Shown here: one piece after another, positions 23,491-34,914 of the stretch
Layout: the number at the start of each line of letters is the position of its first letter
How positions within the stretch are numbered: the first letter of the stretch is position 1
Assembly: GCF_050908995.1 (NCBI RefSeq)
Contig: NC_135133.1
Span: 1,344,001-1,408,000, forward strand
Reading direction: 5' to 3'
Source of the DNA: Andrena cerasifolii
Lineage: Eukaryota > Arthropoda > Insecta > Hymenoptera > Andrenidae
Length of the DNA stretch: 64,000 nt
The notes under the pieces: generated by a model
Seen by the model: only the letters and a program-made list of their open reading frames with translations
Database searches by the model: none
Told to the model about the DNA's origin: nothing
Program-made: the position numbers and the translations under genes

Positions 23491-24937
23491 ATTTTCCGAA
23501 CAACGCCGACGCGACGCGGAGAATCCTTTTCCCTGTTCTTCAGAAAACGCGACTGTTACGATTCAACGTGCCCGCTACCGACACTGCGTTCGCCAGGATA
23601 TTTGGCCCTTGAGCACAGCGGCGGTATTTTTCGTCGCCCTCCTCGTGAATATTCAAATTCCAGATTGCGCGCTAATAAATTAATCCGACCGAGTGGCTCT
23701 TCGCTTCCTGGTCGAGACGATAATAAATTGGCCTCGTTTATTTTCATCTGCAACACGAAACCGTGCAGGAAAATTGCTCAGGTACACGCCGCTCCGCGAA
23801 GAAAGTACGATTATCCTTAACAAGAGTCGAGCTTCGTGTTTTCATGTCACACCAGTGAATGATAGGGTTATTGCAAATTTTAGCTTAGCAGTAATGCTAT
23901 ACAGTAGTGTTAATTACTGTGTTCAATTTCACCTTTCAACTGTTTTGTGTTTCAATTCGTTCTTGTTTAAAAAGTGTCCACTTGATAAATTAAAATACAT
24001 TTGAAGGTTTGCTTCTAGACAACTTCGATTAACTTCAGTGCAGAGTGATGCATTTTTCCGGGTTTTTATTTACTTTTACTGAGATTTCTTCCGCTTATAT
24101 TTGAACGCTTTTCAACTCGCAAGAGGAGAATTTCCTTAGAATTTGAAGAAAGTGGAACTTTACGAAAATGCGTTCCTGTCTTTGCTGTTTCCGAAGTCTC
24201 TGAAATAAATAAACGCGAATAGAATTTTTCACGTTTCCAGTGAGTTAATAAGTTGCATAATTGATTTCGCAAATTAACAGTTAATCGCCGGGTGTTTCGC
24301 GTCTGCATTACACAAAGAGTTGCGGATAATTGAACCACCTTTAGCGCAAAGTAATTTATCTTCCTGGTTTTCACCTTCCGTCATTTATATTCGATTCTGT
24401 ACGTTTACAAAATGAAGATTTATATTTCAACACGCTGCGCGCAGTATATATTCCAAAATAAAGTAAAACACAAAATGTTGCAAATCCACGTTATTATCGC
24501 CTTGCATCTTTACTTTGAGAATTACAAAACGTTTGTAATTTTTATCTCGCAAATTCTGAATCGCCATTAATGCCCCCTTCCACGAATATAAAATTAGCAT
24601 AAAATATACCACAATTTTGGTATATTCAACCAAGTTTAAATTCGCATCCCCCATATTCCAGAGTTATCTAACAATTACTCTAAAACCACATTAAATTTTC
24701 TGTTTCTAATAAAAATTTCCATTTTTAATAAGAATACTCGTTTCCAATAAAATGTTTGCACCGAATAATTCCACGAAGTTAGAATTCTCACACAATGTGG
24801 TCACTCATCAGCAGAGCTGGAACGGGAATCACACCATCCTGCTTCCAATCGATAAATCGCCACGCGTTCATAAACACGCAATTAAGCTTATCCATGGATA
24901 CGTCGATTTCGATTTCAGTCAGGCGTCATTTCGCGGT
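23491..24937. other. Unique sequence, no gene supported
   Basis: Frames at 23443-23820 and 23693-24004 look incidental: overlapping open frames in different phases, no family resemblance. No repeat boundaries seen. Confidence 0.4.
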
Positions 24938-25042
24938 TACAGTCTGTCCCACAAGAGCGTGTCGGTGGTATCTTTGAGACCTGACACCTGACGAGGGCGA
25001 CACAAGGGTAGTGTAAACAAATGCGGATTCCTTTAATACGCC

Positions 25043-25369
25043 TTGGCTGACAATTCCTCAGTTTCGTTTGAAAAGAACAGAGCTTTCCGAGATGAGTGCC
25101 GCGTACGCGAAACGGTTCGGGGCGGTATTCTTATGCTGTCACCCAAAAGGGCCAAACTTGAGTTTTACAGTGCCGCTAAACGCATGCATAAATCGACACA
25201 GTTTGTCAAGAAGTGGGTAGAGCGATACAAGAAGACAAAAAGTGTCGATGATCTTCCAAGTCGGGGTTTAAAGCAAAGCAGTGATACCCGAGAAAATAAA
25301 ATGATTCTCCGACTTTTTAAAAAAAAATCCTACTCTTTCACTGCGAAAACGACAAGTATTTTTAGCTAA
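25043..25369 (+). pseudogene. Tc1-like transposase, N-terminal part (frameshifted)
   Basis: Encodes the DNA-binding half: a helix-turn-helix-like stretch (YSAAKRMHKSTQFVKKWVERY) followed by a basic linker with DLPSRGLKQSS, matching the usual order in Tc1-like transposases. The frame is lost after about 25317, in an A-run; the next frame (LRKRQVFLAKK) seems to continue the protein briefly. The catalytic part resumes at 25393 in a third phase. The first methionine may lie further downstream; the start is uncertain. The gene is dead. Confidence 0.65.
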
Positions 25370-25392
25370 AAAAAATTATAAATGTCGGTATA

Positions 25393-25654
25393 ATGACAAT
25401 TAAGCGACATTTGGACGAACATGGTGTCAAGTGGCGGAGTACCCTGTCCACAACGTTACTTTCAAAAAAGCAAGTGGAAAATCGTCTAGCGTGGGCTCAT
25501 CAAAATAGCGATCGTGACTGGAGTAATGTAGGATTCGCTGATGAATCTTCGTTTCGGGCCTGGTGTCCTATAAAGCATGCTTGGTCTGTCCATGCAAAAA
25601 GAATGCTACAAAGAAGTGTGAAACACTCAATAAAGGTGCATGTTTGGGGTTGCT
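25393..25654 (+). pseudogene. Tc1-like transposase, catalytic part 1
   Basis: Continues the transposase: IKRHLDEHGVKWR, KKQVENRLAWAHQN, then FADESSF, where the first catalytic Asp of the DDE triad sits, and HVWGCF. The frame is cut at HVWGCF by the TTAA MITE at 25655. Reading across one TTAA into 26369 (TTTAACGTTCGG) keeps the frame with the remaining catalytic part, so the insertion was precise and came after the gene was in place. Confidence 0.75.
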
Positions 25655-26368
25655 TTAAGGGGGGAGCCTGGTGTAACTAAATGAAAATCGAGGCATTTTT
25701 CGGGATTTTTTTTTAAAGAAAGAATTTGATAGATCTTTCTGAAACTTTCAGGATATTGTATCAACAGGTTAAGGTATATAACAAAAAAATTTTATTAAAA
25801 AAGAGCGGCAAATAACAAAGTTATGCCCAGTCCGTTGGCGACGCAATTATTGCACTGCGGGCAACGTAGCGTCTTTTGGTTTCATCTGAAACCAAAAATC
25901 GAACAATTTTCTTTTAGTTTATGAGTGTACGCACAGAATGAAGAAATTTGAAACTTAAAAGATGCAAAATGAACAAATGGCGGCCTCTTGAATAAAAAGT
26001 TCACTGTTTCCAACGAAATTTTGCCTTAAATGTCTAAAAAAAAGTTATTTATTTAAACAATATCATTATACTAATAACTTAGTACTATGAAGAAAATGTT
26101 CAAAAATATCCGTGCACAAGGCCAAGTCGATTGGTTGAATATTTTTGGAGTAATATTGCCCGCAAAGTGTAAAACTGTCGTTTCGAGAAAAACGCATTTA
26201 AATTTTTGTGGTAGCCTGGCGCTCCGTAGCAAAACCGGCTATATCCGCTTTAATTTTTCGAATTTCGTTTTGCGGCTTTGGGAACATATCGTCGTGATGT
26301 TCAACTATTGATTTATGCAAAAAAAAAAATCGATTTCTTCGATCCGCTACACCAGGCTCCCCCCTTAA
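25655..26368. mobile_element. TTAA MITE (GGAGCCTGGTGTA family), copy 2
   Basis: 706 bp between TTAA 25655-25658 and TTAA 26365-26368, inverted relative to copy 1. The inserted copy interrupts the Tc1-like transposase after HVWGCF. Because the host sequence is coding, this copy proves that TTAA is the duplicated target and not part of the element. Confidence 0.9.
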
Positions 26369-26798
26369 CGTTCGGGTTTTCGGGACCTTGTGCACCTTCA
26401 CACACAATCTAAATGCTCAAGAAATGGTGCAACTGTACCAAAGGGATCTTCTCACATCAGTGAAACATTGGTTCGATCAAACTGAGGACCAATGGAGTTT
26501 ACCAGAAGAGAACGACCCTAAACATCGAAGTCGCATCCGTACCAAATGGAAAGCAGAAAATGCCATCACCGCACTACCTTGGCCATCCCAATCCCCTGAT
26601 GCAAAGCCAATAGAAAATGTGTGGTCCATAATGACGTGCAAGCTGAGAGGGAAACGTATTACAAAAATAAGAGCACTCGTACACCATATTCGGAAGATAT
26701 GGAGGTCACTACCTGTAGCATACGCTGAAAAATTAGTCGAAAGTATGCCAAGTCGGTGCCAGGCTATAATTGCTAATGGAGACTGGAACTGTTACTAA
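26369..26798 (+). pseudogene. Tc1-like transposase, catalytic part 2
   Basis: C-terminal catalytic region: ENDPKHRS, then WPSQSPDAKPIENVW with the final catalytic Glu, then a helical tail ending ANGDWNCY and TAA. In Tc1-like enzymes the second catalytic Asp lies two residues before the Asp of NDPKH; here that position is Glu (EENDPKH). The Glu of PIENVW is at DD34E spacing from it. Together with the upstream frameshift this indicates an inactive copy. Confidence 0.75.
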
Positions 26799-26911
26799 CA
26801 AGGGAAGATCCCGAACCCGGAAATTCAAAAAATTCTGAAACTTCGTGAATATGTAGGGAATTTCCCCCTGATTACAACGCAATTTTTGTTTGCTGCCTAA
26901 ATTCACTCTAA

Positions 26912-27872
26912 CAAGGAACACTATTCAATTGGTGATTAAATGGCGCAGATTTTTTTATATAGATCGAAAGTATATGTCACAAGGGTCATAAAAATGTAAA
27001 CTAAAGATGCTCCCAAAAGCTGGTGTGACGTTGAAAAATCGGTAAAGGTGGAACCGGGGAAAGAAGAAAAATGAGGGAAAGAGAACGACAAATCCGTGTG
27101 TTCAAATTTAATTATCTCTATTATATGAATATACATTATAGTAAATGAATGATAATAGATTAATGATAAATAGTAATTAGAAAAAATTAATGATAATACT
27201 AATGAAATCACAACAGTGGGTAATATTAACCATTACATTTATGATAATCTTGTCGACAAAAAGGTTTAAAAAAGTGACTGAAGCAATAATAAATTTCACA
27301 ATGACTGCAACGAGCGAACACTGTTTCTTTCATACCTTGATCAACGAGACAGTCTAAACATGTCACTGACATCATTAGTATTATCATTTATTATCATTAA
27401 TTTTTTCGAATTATTATCTATCATTAATGAATTCTCATTCATTTACTATAATGTATCTTAATATATAAAGCAGAAAGCTTCTAATATGTTTGTGTGTTTG
27501 TCTGTTGCCTAAAAACTATCGACCGATAAACTCTGGGATCACAAAACGTGCCTCAGCTCATTATGCTTGACTAATCCAGATGAATGTGACTACTTAAAAA
27601 GAAAACTAAAATCAGAATCTAAGTTTCGGACGAAGCCGAGTATTAAAGCTAGTTTTCATATAATACAGATATTTAAATTTGAACAAACAGATTTGTCATT
27701 CTCTTTCCCTCATTTTTCTTTTTTCCCCGGTTCCATCTTTGCCGATTTTTCAAGGTCAGACCATCTGTTGGGAGCATCTTTAATTTACATTTTCGTGACC
27801 TTTGTGATATATACTTTCGATCTATATAAAGAAATCTGCGTGATTCCATCATCAATTGAATAGTGTTCCTTG
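26912..27872. mobile_element. CAAGGAACACTATTCAATTG element (TAA duplication), copy 1
   Basis: Exact inverted ends CAAGGAACACTATTCAATTG and CAATTGAATAGTGTTCCTTG with TAA at 26909-26911 and 27873-27875. The long arms mirror each other (GGTGGAACCGGGG / CCCCGGTTCCA). Copy 2, in reverse orientation, is at 57134-58123. Both carry the same Helitron-like insert. Confidence 0.8.
27456..27652 (+). mobile_element. Small Helitron-like insert
   Basis: Starts TCTTAATATATAAAGCAG, has the TTTGTGTGTTTGTCTGTT block common just inside insect Helitron 5' ends, and finishes CGAAGCCGAGTATTAAAGCTAG followed by T. A 5' TC start, 3' CTAG end and A/T insertion without duplication are Helitron traits. No Rep/helicase; non-autonomous. 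The same insert is in the copy at 57354-57570. Confidence 0.6.
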
Positions 27873-28307
27873 TAAGGGGGTGTAATTGACCCCTGAAAAT
27901 CCGGTTATTTTCCGATTTTCTGTTACAACTCGTGAACTGTAAAATAATTTATTTGCCAAATGATAGATCTAATTAAAAGAAGTAACTTTCGTCTTGAAAC
28001 TTTTTTCTATTTTCTACATTTCGCGAGTTATAACACAAAACCGGAAAATAGCCGAATTTTCGGGGGTTAATTTCACCCCCTGCGAGTGAATTTGGGTAGA
28101 AAACAAAAATTGCGTTGTAATCAGGAGGAAACCCCCTACATATTCACAAAGCTTCAGAATTTTTTGAATTTTCGGGTTCAGGATCTTCCCTTGTAAGTAA
28201 GAGCGTATTAATGTTTTATACATAGATTCGTCTCATATAAAGTTTTTTTGCAAATATATGAATATTTACAGAAATATCGCCGACACGCTCTTGTGGGACA
28301 GACTGTA

Positions 28308-29575
28308 AAAGTCTGACGATGGAAAGTCCGCGCGTGGGCGGATCAAAAATTCAAGCGCGTCATTGGGGTAAATCGAACAACGACGGGGGCGATGAAAATG
28401 TCACGTGTTCGTTAACGAACAAGCGTGATCAAGTGGGCTTTACGGTTTAAACGCAGTACCTCAAACGCAATGACCCATCGTCGACGCTCATCTTCGCGTC
28501 ATCGTTTGAACGATTTAATTAAACTTTCGTTGCTGTGACTGTTGGGATTGCCCGCATTTCACCTTTTCTTTTCATCGAATTAATTATCGGTGATCAACGC
28601 CTCCTGGAAAATAGCTTCCTCGTACCTGTCTTTTTCGGCGTAATCAAATTCCACCGGTCGAAGAAAGCTACTGTTCAGTGGCGATGACTCTTCGGTATTC
28701 GTGGAATGCGAAACGCACAAGCGTGTCCAATTGTGAACCTTTCTGGAACGAGTCTTATTCTTATCTTGGGGTTAGACTGTTCATCCTGTGCATGCGTGGA
28801 TTTTTGGAGGAAAATTCAAGTTAAGGTGTGGAAGATATCGAGGTCGATAATTTCTGTTAGGGGTATATGAAGCAGGGGGTGTTTTGTTGACTTCCTTGCA
28901 CATAAATTTTGTGACATAGGAATGATGTAGAAATGGTAGCTGATTAAGCTGTTTCTAAATTCTTTGTTACATCACTGTGAATAATTTCTCAAAGTGTTGT
29001 ATTCCGTATTTTTCGTATTACTTTTATTTTATTAAATAACTTTATACAAATAACGGAAACTAAGACGATTACAGATAAATACTAGATTATAGATTCAGAA
29101 CTAGATTCTCGTGTCCAGACTATTCGGACTGAAGTGCTCAAGTGCTTCTGACTGGAAGAATTGCGTGTAATATGTATATATGTACGGTTTTCGGTAAGCT
29201 GAAAAGTGGGGGTTGTCCTGAGTTTAACGGTCGTTAAGGGATGAGGCATAGAGATCGAGGTTCAAGGATGAGTAATAGGGTACGGATAAGGTCATAAAAG
29301 AAGGACTTCAGGATGCTTACTATTGCTATCTGGAAAACTAACGCGCTGACTAATACTTTATATAGATTTAAATGACGTTGGTATACAACAAAAGTAGGGG
29401 TTACACATGGGTTTCCTTTGCATTACTTGTGTAATTGATCTCAAGCAATGAGGCCAGTATACTGAGTTTACGCGTGTGTCGTGTTTGTCCTGGCAAATAA
29501 AAAATAATTAAAAGTAGTGAATCGCTTTTTCGACCCATGTAAATTGGACATTCTTCTCTGAGTTCAATGAGTAGG
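28308..29575. other. Unique sequence, no gene seen
   Basis: Moderate GC from 28310 to 28700, then AT-rich. No supported frames or repeat ends. Confidence 0.4.
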
Positions 29576-29577
29576 TA

Positions 29578-30506
29578 GGGGAGACCGTGGCTAGTTGACT
29601 AACGAGGTCAGTTGACTAATTCCCTTTAATTGTTGTATTATGTTATAAATTATGCTGCGATTCCCGATATTCAAGCATATGAATGACCAGCTTGCCATTT
29701 AATGTGTCACCGTGACAAAAACTTGCGTGTTCTATCAGTGAGAAGTAAATATTCTTGTTTCGACTAATTATATATGAATTTTTATCCAGTAAGTATTGCT
29801 TGATGGTTTTTCATGAATATTTTGTGGAAACGTGATACATTCACTATAATTTAGGGTATTTTATTTTAGCCGGTGCGTGGAGGTTTTGTGCGTACTACCC
29901 TTAACATGTTGACAATGTCGGACGGGGTTATTTGACGCTAATACCACTAAAAATTATACTTTTTATCCTCAAGATGCAGTCGAGGCAAAGAGTTTAGCTG
30001 CTCAAATCCACTTCCCCCACCACAAATCCCTCCAAACTCACCCCTACCAGTTTTACACCCTATCCTCCCTTCAAACTCTCAGGCCTTCCAAATAAACCAT
30101 AACAAACAAGTAGAAAATAATTACAGTATCTAACACCATGATACTTAATAAAAAAAATAACAGTGTGAAGCAGTGAAAAAAAATAAAAAAAATTTGTTGA
30201 GCGTAGGATATATATGTACGCCTTTCGCAAGCAAGGGGTTAAAACTGAAAAGTAACTGACATATCAACTATTCCCATTATATTTGTCAACTAACCCTACA
30301 GCCAGAGTTTGTTAACTTATTCGGCTCACTACTCTAAATATAATAAAAACTACGACCTAGACTAAATTAAAACAATTTAAAAAATTAAGCCTGTATACCT
30401 AATGAAATTTGTAAACTTTTGGTGCGCAACAAGTCAACAAAATACCAATGGTCTATTTATAAAAATTAGAAATGTTAAAAATTAGTCAACTAGCCCCGGT
30501 CTCCCC
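29578..30506. mobile_element. Pogo-like TA element with CTAGTTGACTAA repeats
   Basis: Ends GGGGAGACCGTGGCTAGTTG and CAACTAGCCCCGGTCTCCCC, flanked by TA (29576-29577 and 30507-30508). The word GTTGACTAA / TAGTCAAC recurs inside both ends and in related form internally (TTTGTCAACTAACCC near 30285, AACAAGTCAACAAAAT near 30430). No coding sequence. The end pattern GGGG-A-rich-GGGGCTAA parallels the other pogo-like elements here. Confidence 0.7.
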
Positions 30507-30508
30507 TA

Positions 30509-30991
30509 CTATCTACCTTATATTATTGGTTTATTGGTAAAACTGATCAAAAGCATCCTATAATCCTTAAGGATTAATGGAAGCAATTACTTTCTAAGTT
30601 TTGTACAATAGATTATGTATTTTGCAACAGCTTTGAATTAGAAAATTAAAAAATATGGACTTGGTGAGTTTTCCCAACAAGCCAACGATATGCATGCATT
30701 CAAATGGTAGAAGTACATTGAACACGATTCTTCTTTACAATTTCCAAAGGAATGGTGGTCGAACCCATCTAGGCTAACACTTTCAGAAGAAACTGTTACC
30801 TATAGTGCAAAGTTGCACTGCTCAAGAAGGCAACTATGTGGTTAAAAATTAATGTCTCATTTGGCGCCATTTTCTATGCCATTTAAAGTTCATTGATAGA
30901 TAGTTTTTTAAACACCACCGTGTATTTTGGACTTGTCTTGTATCTCCAAATCTAAGAGAGATATTTAGGTGTCCTATTTCCCATGATTCAC
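30509..30991. other. No recognised feature
   Basis: AT-rich; no supported coding frame or repeat boundary. Confidence 0.4.
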
Positions 30992-30994
30992 TCA

Positions 30995-31880
30995 CAAGGA
31001 AAGGTTCCCAGGTGTCCACCTCCGATTGCTTTGGTTTTTGGATACGTTTTAGAGGACCGAAAAAGAATAAATACGTGTCTTTTTATTTTGGCCCGTTTTT
31101 ATATTTAGGGGTTAAACAACCCCGCAAAGTTATAAGATTTTCTCAGGTGTCCGCCCCGATTACTTTGGTTTTTGTATGTGTTTTAGAGGATCGAAAAAGA
31201 ATAAATACGTGTCTTTTTATTTTGGCCCGTTTTTATATTTAGGGGTTAAACAACCCCGCAAAGTTATAAGATTTTCAGGTGTCCGCCCCGATTGCTTTGG
31301 TTTTTGTACGTGTTTTAGAGGATCGAAAAATAAGAAATACCTGTCTTCCTATTTTGGCCTATTTGCAAGTTTAGGGGGTGAAACCACCCCTCAAAGTTCA
31401 TAAGGGGTACAAAATTGCGTTGAATAAAACTTGATATAAATCGAATTCGCGTCATAGCTTGCTGTATGGATGATGTTCTTGTCGCCAGTCACCGTTATTG
31501 GGGGTAAATTATTCAAGGGGTGGTTCACCTCTCACTGTCAGTAAGAATGAGAGGTCATAACCACTGATGTGTCACCCTAAGATAATTTATGTCCAAGGTT
31601 TTTTTTTAAGAATTTCATGAATTTTTTTACACATTTGAAGTCTCTCAAATGCGCAGATAAACGATTACGGGTAGTTTACCCCCTAATGACGGTGACTGAC
31701 GACAAGAACATCATCCATACAGCAAGTTATGATGCAAATTTTTATATCAAGTTTTATTTAACACAATTTTGTACCCCTTATAAACTTTGAGAGGTGGTTT
31801 CACCCCCTAAACATGCAAACGGGCCAAAATAAAAAGACACGTATATCTTATTTTTCGGCCCTCTAAAACATAAGCAAAAA
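30995..31880. mobile_element. Foldback element with a 3-unit tandem repeat
   Basis: Begins CAAGGAAAGGTTCCC after TCA (30992-30994), resembling the CAAGG family. Three tandem units of about 132-135 bp start CAGGTGTCC at about 31009, 31143 and 31276. A central inverse pair, GGATGATGTTCTTGTCG near 31468 and its inverse near 31710, and one inverted partial unit at 31780-31880 complete a foldback. The right terminus was not found, so that end seems truncated. Confidence 0.6.
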
Positions 31881-32422
31881 TTAGCACTCTGTATACAAAC
31901 CAAAACTCGAATAGCTTTGATTCGAAGCAGATCAAGATTCTGTGATTTGGGAAAGATTTACTTTGCCTCGATTAAAATTTAATTTAATTTCTGTAGTTCT
32001 CCGTTCGTCTAAAAACCGCGAGGCATCAAAGCAAACGTTTGCGCGATCGTATGCAGGATTCTATAGATGCAGTCGGATTACGGCGAACGTTTCCCCGAGC
32101 GAAGAAAATCGCGTTTCACGAACTTGCAGCTAGGCGAAACAACGCCACTTACGCGCCACTTCCTCTGAGCCTGAATAATGGAAAGAGAGATTAAATCGTT
32201 AGAGCCTTAACGCTACAATCGCTGAAACCAGACAATAAAAATACCCTTACATTCGTCTCTCTCTTCTTCGCGCTGTTCAAACCGACTGTGTTCGATCGTG
32301 AAAGCTCCGATATCATTCAATTATTCGTGAAATGATGGTAAGCTTCTCACTCGTAAACGAAGGTCGCCCTGTTGCCTTGATCTATCATGGTCTTCATATA
32401 CAGGCTTCGAGCAAAGCGATGG
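31881..32422. other. No recognised gene
   Basis: The frame at 31942-32133 is not recognised. No repeat ends. Confidence 0.4.
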
Positions 32423-32424
32423 TA

Positions 32425-33614
32425 GGGGAGATTGGGGCTAATTGTTACATTTTTCCTTTTTTTTAAATTTTTTTTTTGCAATCTATATTCAGTACTTCTC
32501 GCATAAAGTACCTTCGCACTTTTCTTTACCGATGACCACTATCTCATGTAATTAAACTAAAACCGTGACTTGGGATGAAGCCATTTTGAAGGTCGAGACA
32601 TGGTGTATCAAAGTGCCTCCGGTAGGGGCAAGTTGGAACGGTATTAAATTTTGGAAGATGGATGCATTATGAGTAATATAATTATATTTTCTTGGACAAA
32701 AATGAATTCATTAATTGTAAAAATACAGTGAATATAGAAGAAAAAAGTATGAATAATCTATGTTAAAAAAATATAAATCTATTGAACGAATTGCACTACA
32801 AAGGTTTTGCAGCCTATGCAATGAATATCCAGTTTTTGGAGCCTTTCCTTGACTACGAAAAAGAGGAGTGACAGTGCAAGCAAAAGTATTCTTCATCTTC
32901 GGAGGATGATTGTAAAAAAACATTTAAATATTAGTATTTACAGTGTTTTTTTATTTTGATGTGATCATTTTCATTTTTAAAGCATTTTAGTAAAATCTTT
33001 TTAGGTTTTGGGTTTTGATTTATTTTTCTTTCTTTTAACAGTTGTTCCTCTCGTATAGCTTTCTTGCGGGTGTGTTTGTTAATGTTTCCGAGTTCCAGAA
33101 AATCATTTAGCGGGACGGCATAGTGGTGTTCCGTCCCCTAAAATTATCATTTACTGCGAAGCTACTACAGTGGCGCGTGGTAACTGAACGGTTAAATTAA
33201 TAAATTAATTACTAAATGCAATGTAACAACATACATCGCTTTTCTCCTGTAACAACATATCCCTTCTCCTATGTAACAACAAGCCCCTTTTCTTATGCAA
33301 CAACTAGCCCCGGTTGACACCATTGTGCATAAAATGCGCCAGCTTGGTGTATTAACTTAGGTACGTACCTAAATTTATCTGACTGTTCGGTAGAAAATAC
33401 TCAAGTAGAAAGAGGGAAGAGTTACTGTTGGTACCAAAACCACAAAAACTGTAATAACGTAACAACACGACTACAAAAAAAAACATCATACACGAGTGTG
33501 TAATATGTATGGTTGACACACATCAGCCACTTCATTTTCAAAGTGATAGTTCCAGCGTCAAAAATTTAAACTGCCTTGCAACCGGCCCCTGTAACGTCTA
33601 GCCCCGCTCTCCCT
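32425..33614. mobile_element. Pogo-like TA element with CTAGTTGTAACA-type repeats
   Basis: Ends GGGGAGATTGGGGCTAATTG and TAGCCCCGCTCTCCCT, flanked by TA (32423-32424 and 33615-33616). Internal repeats of the end motif appear as TAACAACATA, TAACAACAAGCCCC and CAACAACTAGCCCCGG at 33227-33315. No transposase remains. Same end pattern as 29578-30506. Confidence 0.7.
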
Positions 33615-33616
33615 TA

Positions 33617-34221
33617 TAATCGAGGAGTTGATGACGTGTGCAAAAGAAAGGCAAAAATACAGAATAATGTTTCTTCGTGCGAGGTTTCGATTTTGGGGAA
33701 ATTGATTTTGAAAATTTGTTGGGCAACAGTAAATATAGCGCAACTGTTGATGAAATCTACCCTTCATTAAAAATAAATTAAAATTGTAGAATACCTTTTT
33801 TCCAAAAAAGTCTCTGTTTTCGAGAAAATCGAGTTTCAAGATTCATCGAATGCGCATGCACTTGGCTAAAAATGTATTCCACCTTTCATTCAATTCTCTC
33901 GAAAACAGAGCCACATTCGCAGAAAGTTATCCTACAGTTTCGAGTTATTTTACACGAGGATTCATTTCATCAGCTGCACTGTATTGGCTGATAAACTTTG
34001 CTACTTTCTGATCAGGTGCACACACAAGGCTCGCACGAAGATATTTTGTTATGCACTTTTGATTTATCTTTCACTGGAAAAATTGACCCATGCTCGGTCA
34101 CACCATCATTTTAGTATCAAACTGTATGTAATCGTATCAAGAAAATTTTGTTTAATATTGAAACGTTTGGTAGAATTCTTTCAACAAGTAGAACAGTATC
34201 CCTCAAACTTTTCCAGGCTAC
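33617..34221. other. No recognised gene
   Basis: Frames on both strands at 33558-33839 and 33984-34352 are AT-rich and unlike known families. Confidence 0.4.
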
Positions 34222-34226
34222 CGTCG

Positions 34227-34909
34227 CACAGTGGGGCTGGAGAGGAAAAAAGTCTTAAAATGAAAGTTGTATTTTTATGTATCCATCACTATATCCTGAA
34301 AGCCAATAGACCAACGTATCTAACGTATATGTTAATTGCAAAGAAAAATTGATCTGAAGTTAACCTTTCGTATTCTAACGGGAAACGTGTCAATATTCGT
34401 ACGAGATTGTCGAATTTTTTCTGAATTCCTCTAGATATTTTTATTTTTTTACCGCATGTATTTCGAATGTGTATAGTCTCGGCTTATTTGTGACATAAAT
34501 ATTTTTCGAAAATTCTTCACTGTAATCCCACTATACGACTTCAAACGAAGCTACCCAGTATTTCAAGTTTTCATTAACTCTTTTAGGTTTATAAACAAAG
34601 ATCCGCCTTCCTCCGGGCTCTAGATAGTACTAATTGAAAGCAGATACCATCTACCAACAGCCATAAAAAAATTGGCTGCAACTATTTGCAACTTTGGCTG
34701 TTATTAATACATAATCACCCGAGTGCGCTGTGCACTCTTCGTTTCTTCGGTTTATTACTATTTCATTTGTTAAAGATGCTTCAATTTGATTTATGTTGCT
34801 GTCCATATAACCGTTGGCTATTAACAAATAATATAAAAAAAAGTACTCAAAAATATCACCGAAGTTATGACATTTTTTCCGCGAATCCTATGTTACGTGC
34901 CCCACTGTG
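34227..34909. mobile_element. Transib-like non-autonomous element A
   Basis: Inverted ends CACAGTGGGGC and GCCCCACTGTG with exact 5-bp CGTCG duplications at 34222-34226 and 34910-34914. The CACAGTG heptamer and CGWCG-type 5-bp target are the described hallmarks of Transib transposons, whose ends resemble V(D)J recombination signals. No coding sequence was recognised. Confidence 0.7.
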
Positions 34910-34914
34910 CGTCG

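Larger units (their letters stand above)
26799..28193. mobile_element. CAAGGGAAGATC foldback element (TAA duplication), nested
   Basis: Ends CAAGGGAAGATCCCGAACCC and GGGTTCAGGATCTTCCCTTG, flanked by TAA (26796-26798, which is the transposase stop codon, and 28194-28196). Inverted arms of about 110 bp run to 26908 and from 28086. The ends resemble those of the 8006-8565 element. A second TAA element (26912-27872) is inserted in it. PIF/Harbinger-like by its 3-bp duplication; no transposase. Confidence 0.75.
24940..28305 (+). mobile_element. Tc1-like transposon with nested insertions
   Basis: Inverted ends CAGTCTGTCCCACAAGAGCG (24940) and CGCTCTTGTGGGACAGACTG (ending 28305), flanked by TA at 24938-24939 and 28306-28307. 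The transposase gene runs left to right in broken pieces (25043-26798). A TTAA MITE (25655-26368) sits inside the gene, and a TAA-flanked foldback (26799-28193) begins directly after the stop codon. Without the insertions the element is about 1.26 kb, normal for Tc1-like transposons. Confidence 0.85.

Noticed and set aside
23443..23820. 125-codon plus-strand frame
   Set aside because: No family resemblance, overlapping open frames on both strands, and it begins in a degenerate tandem repeat.
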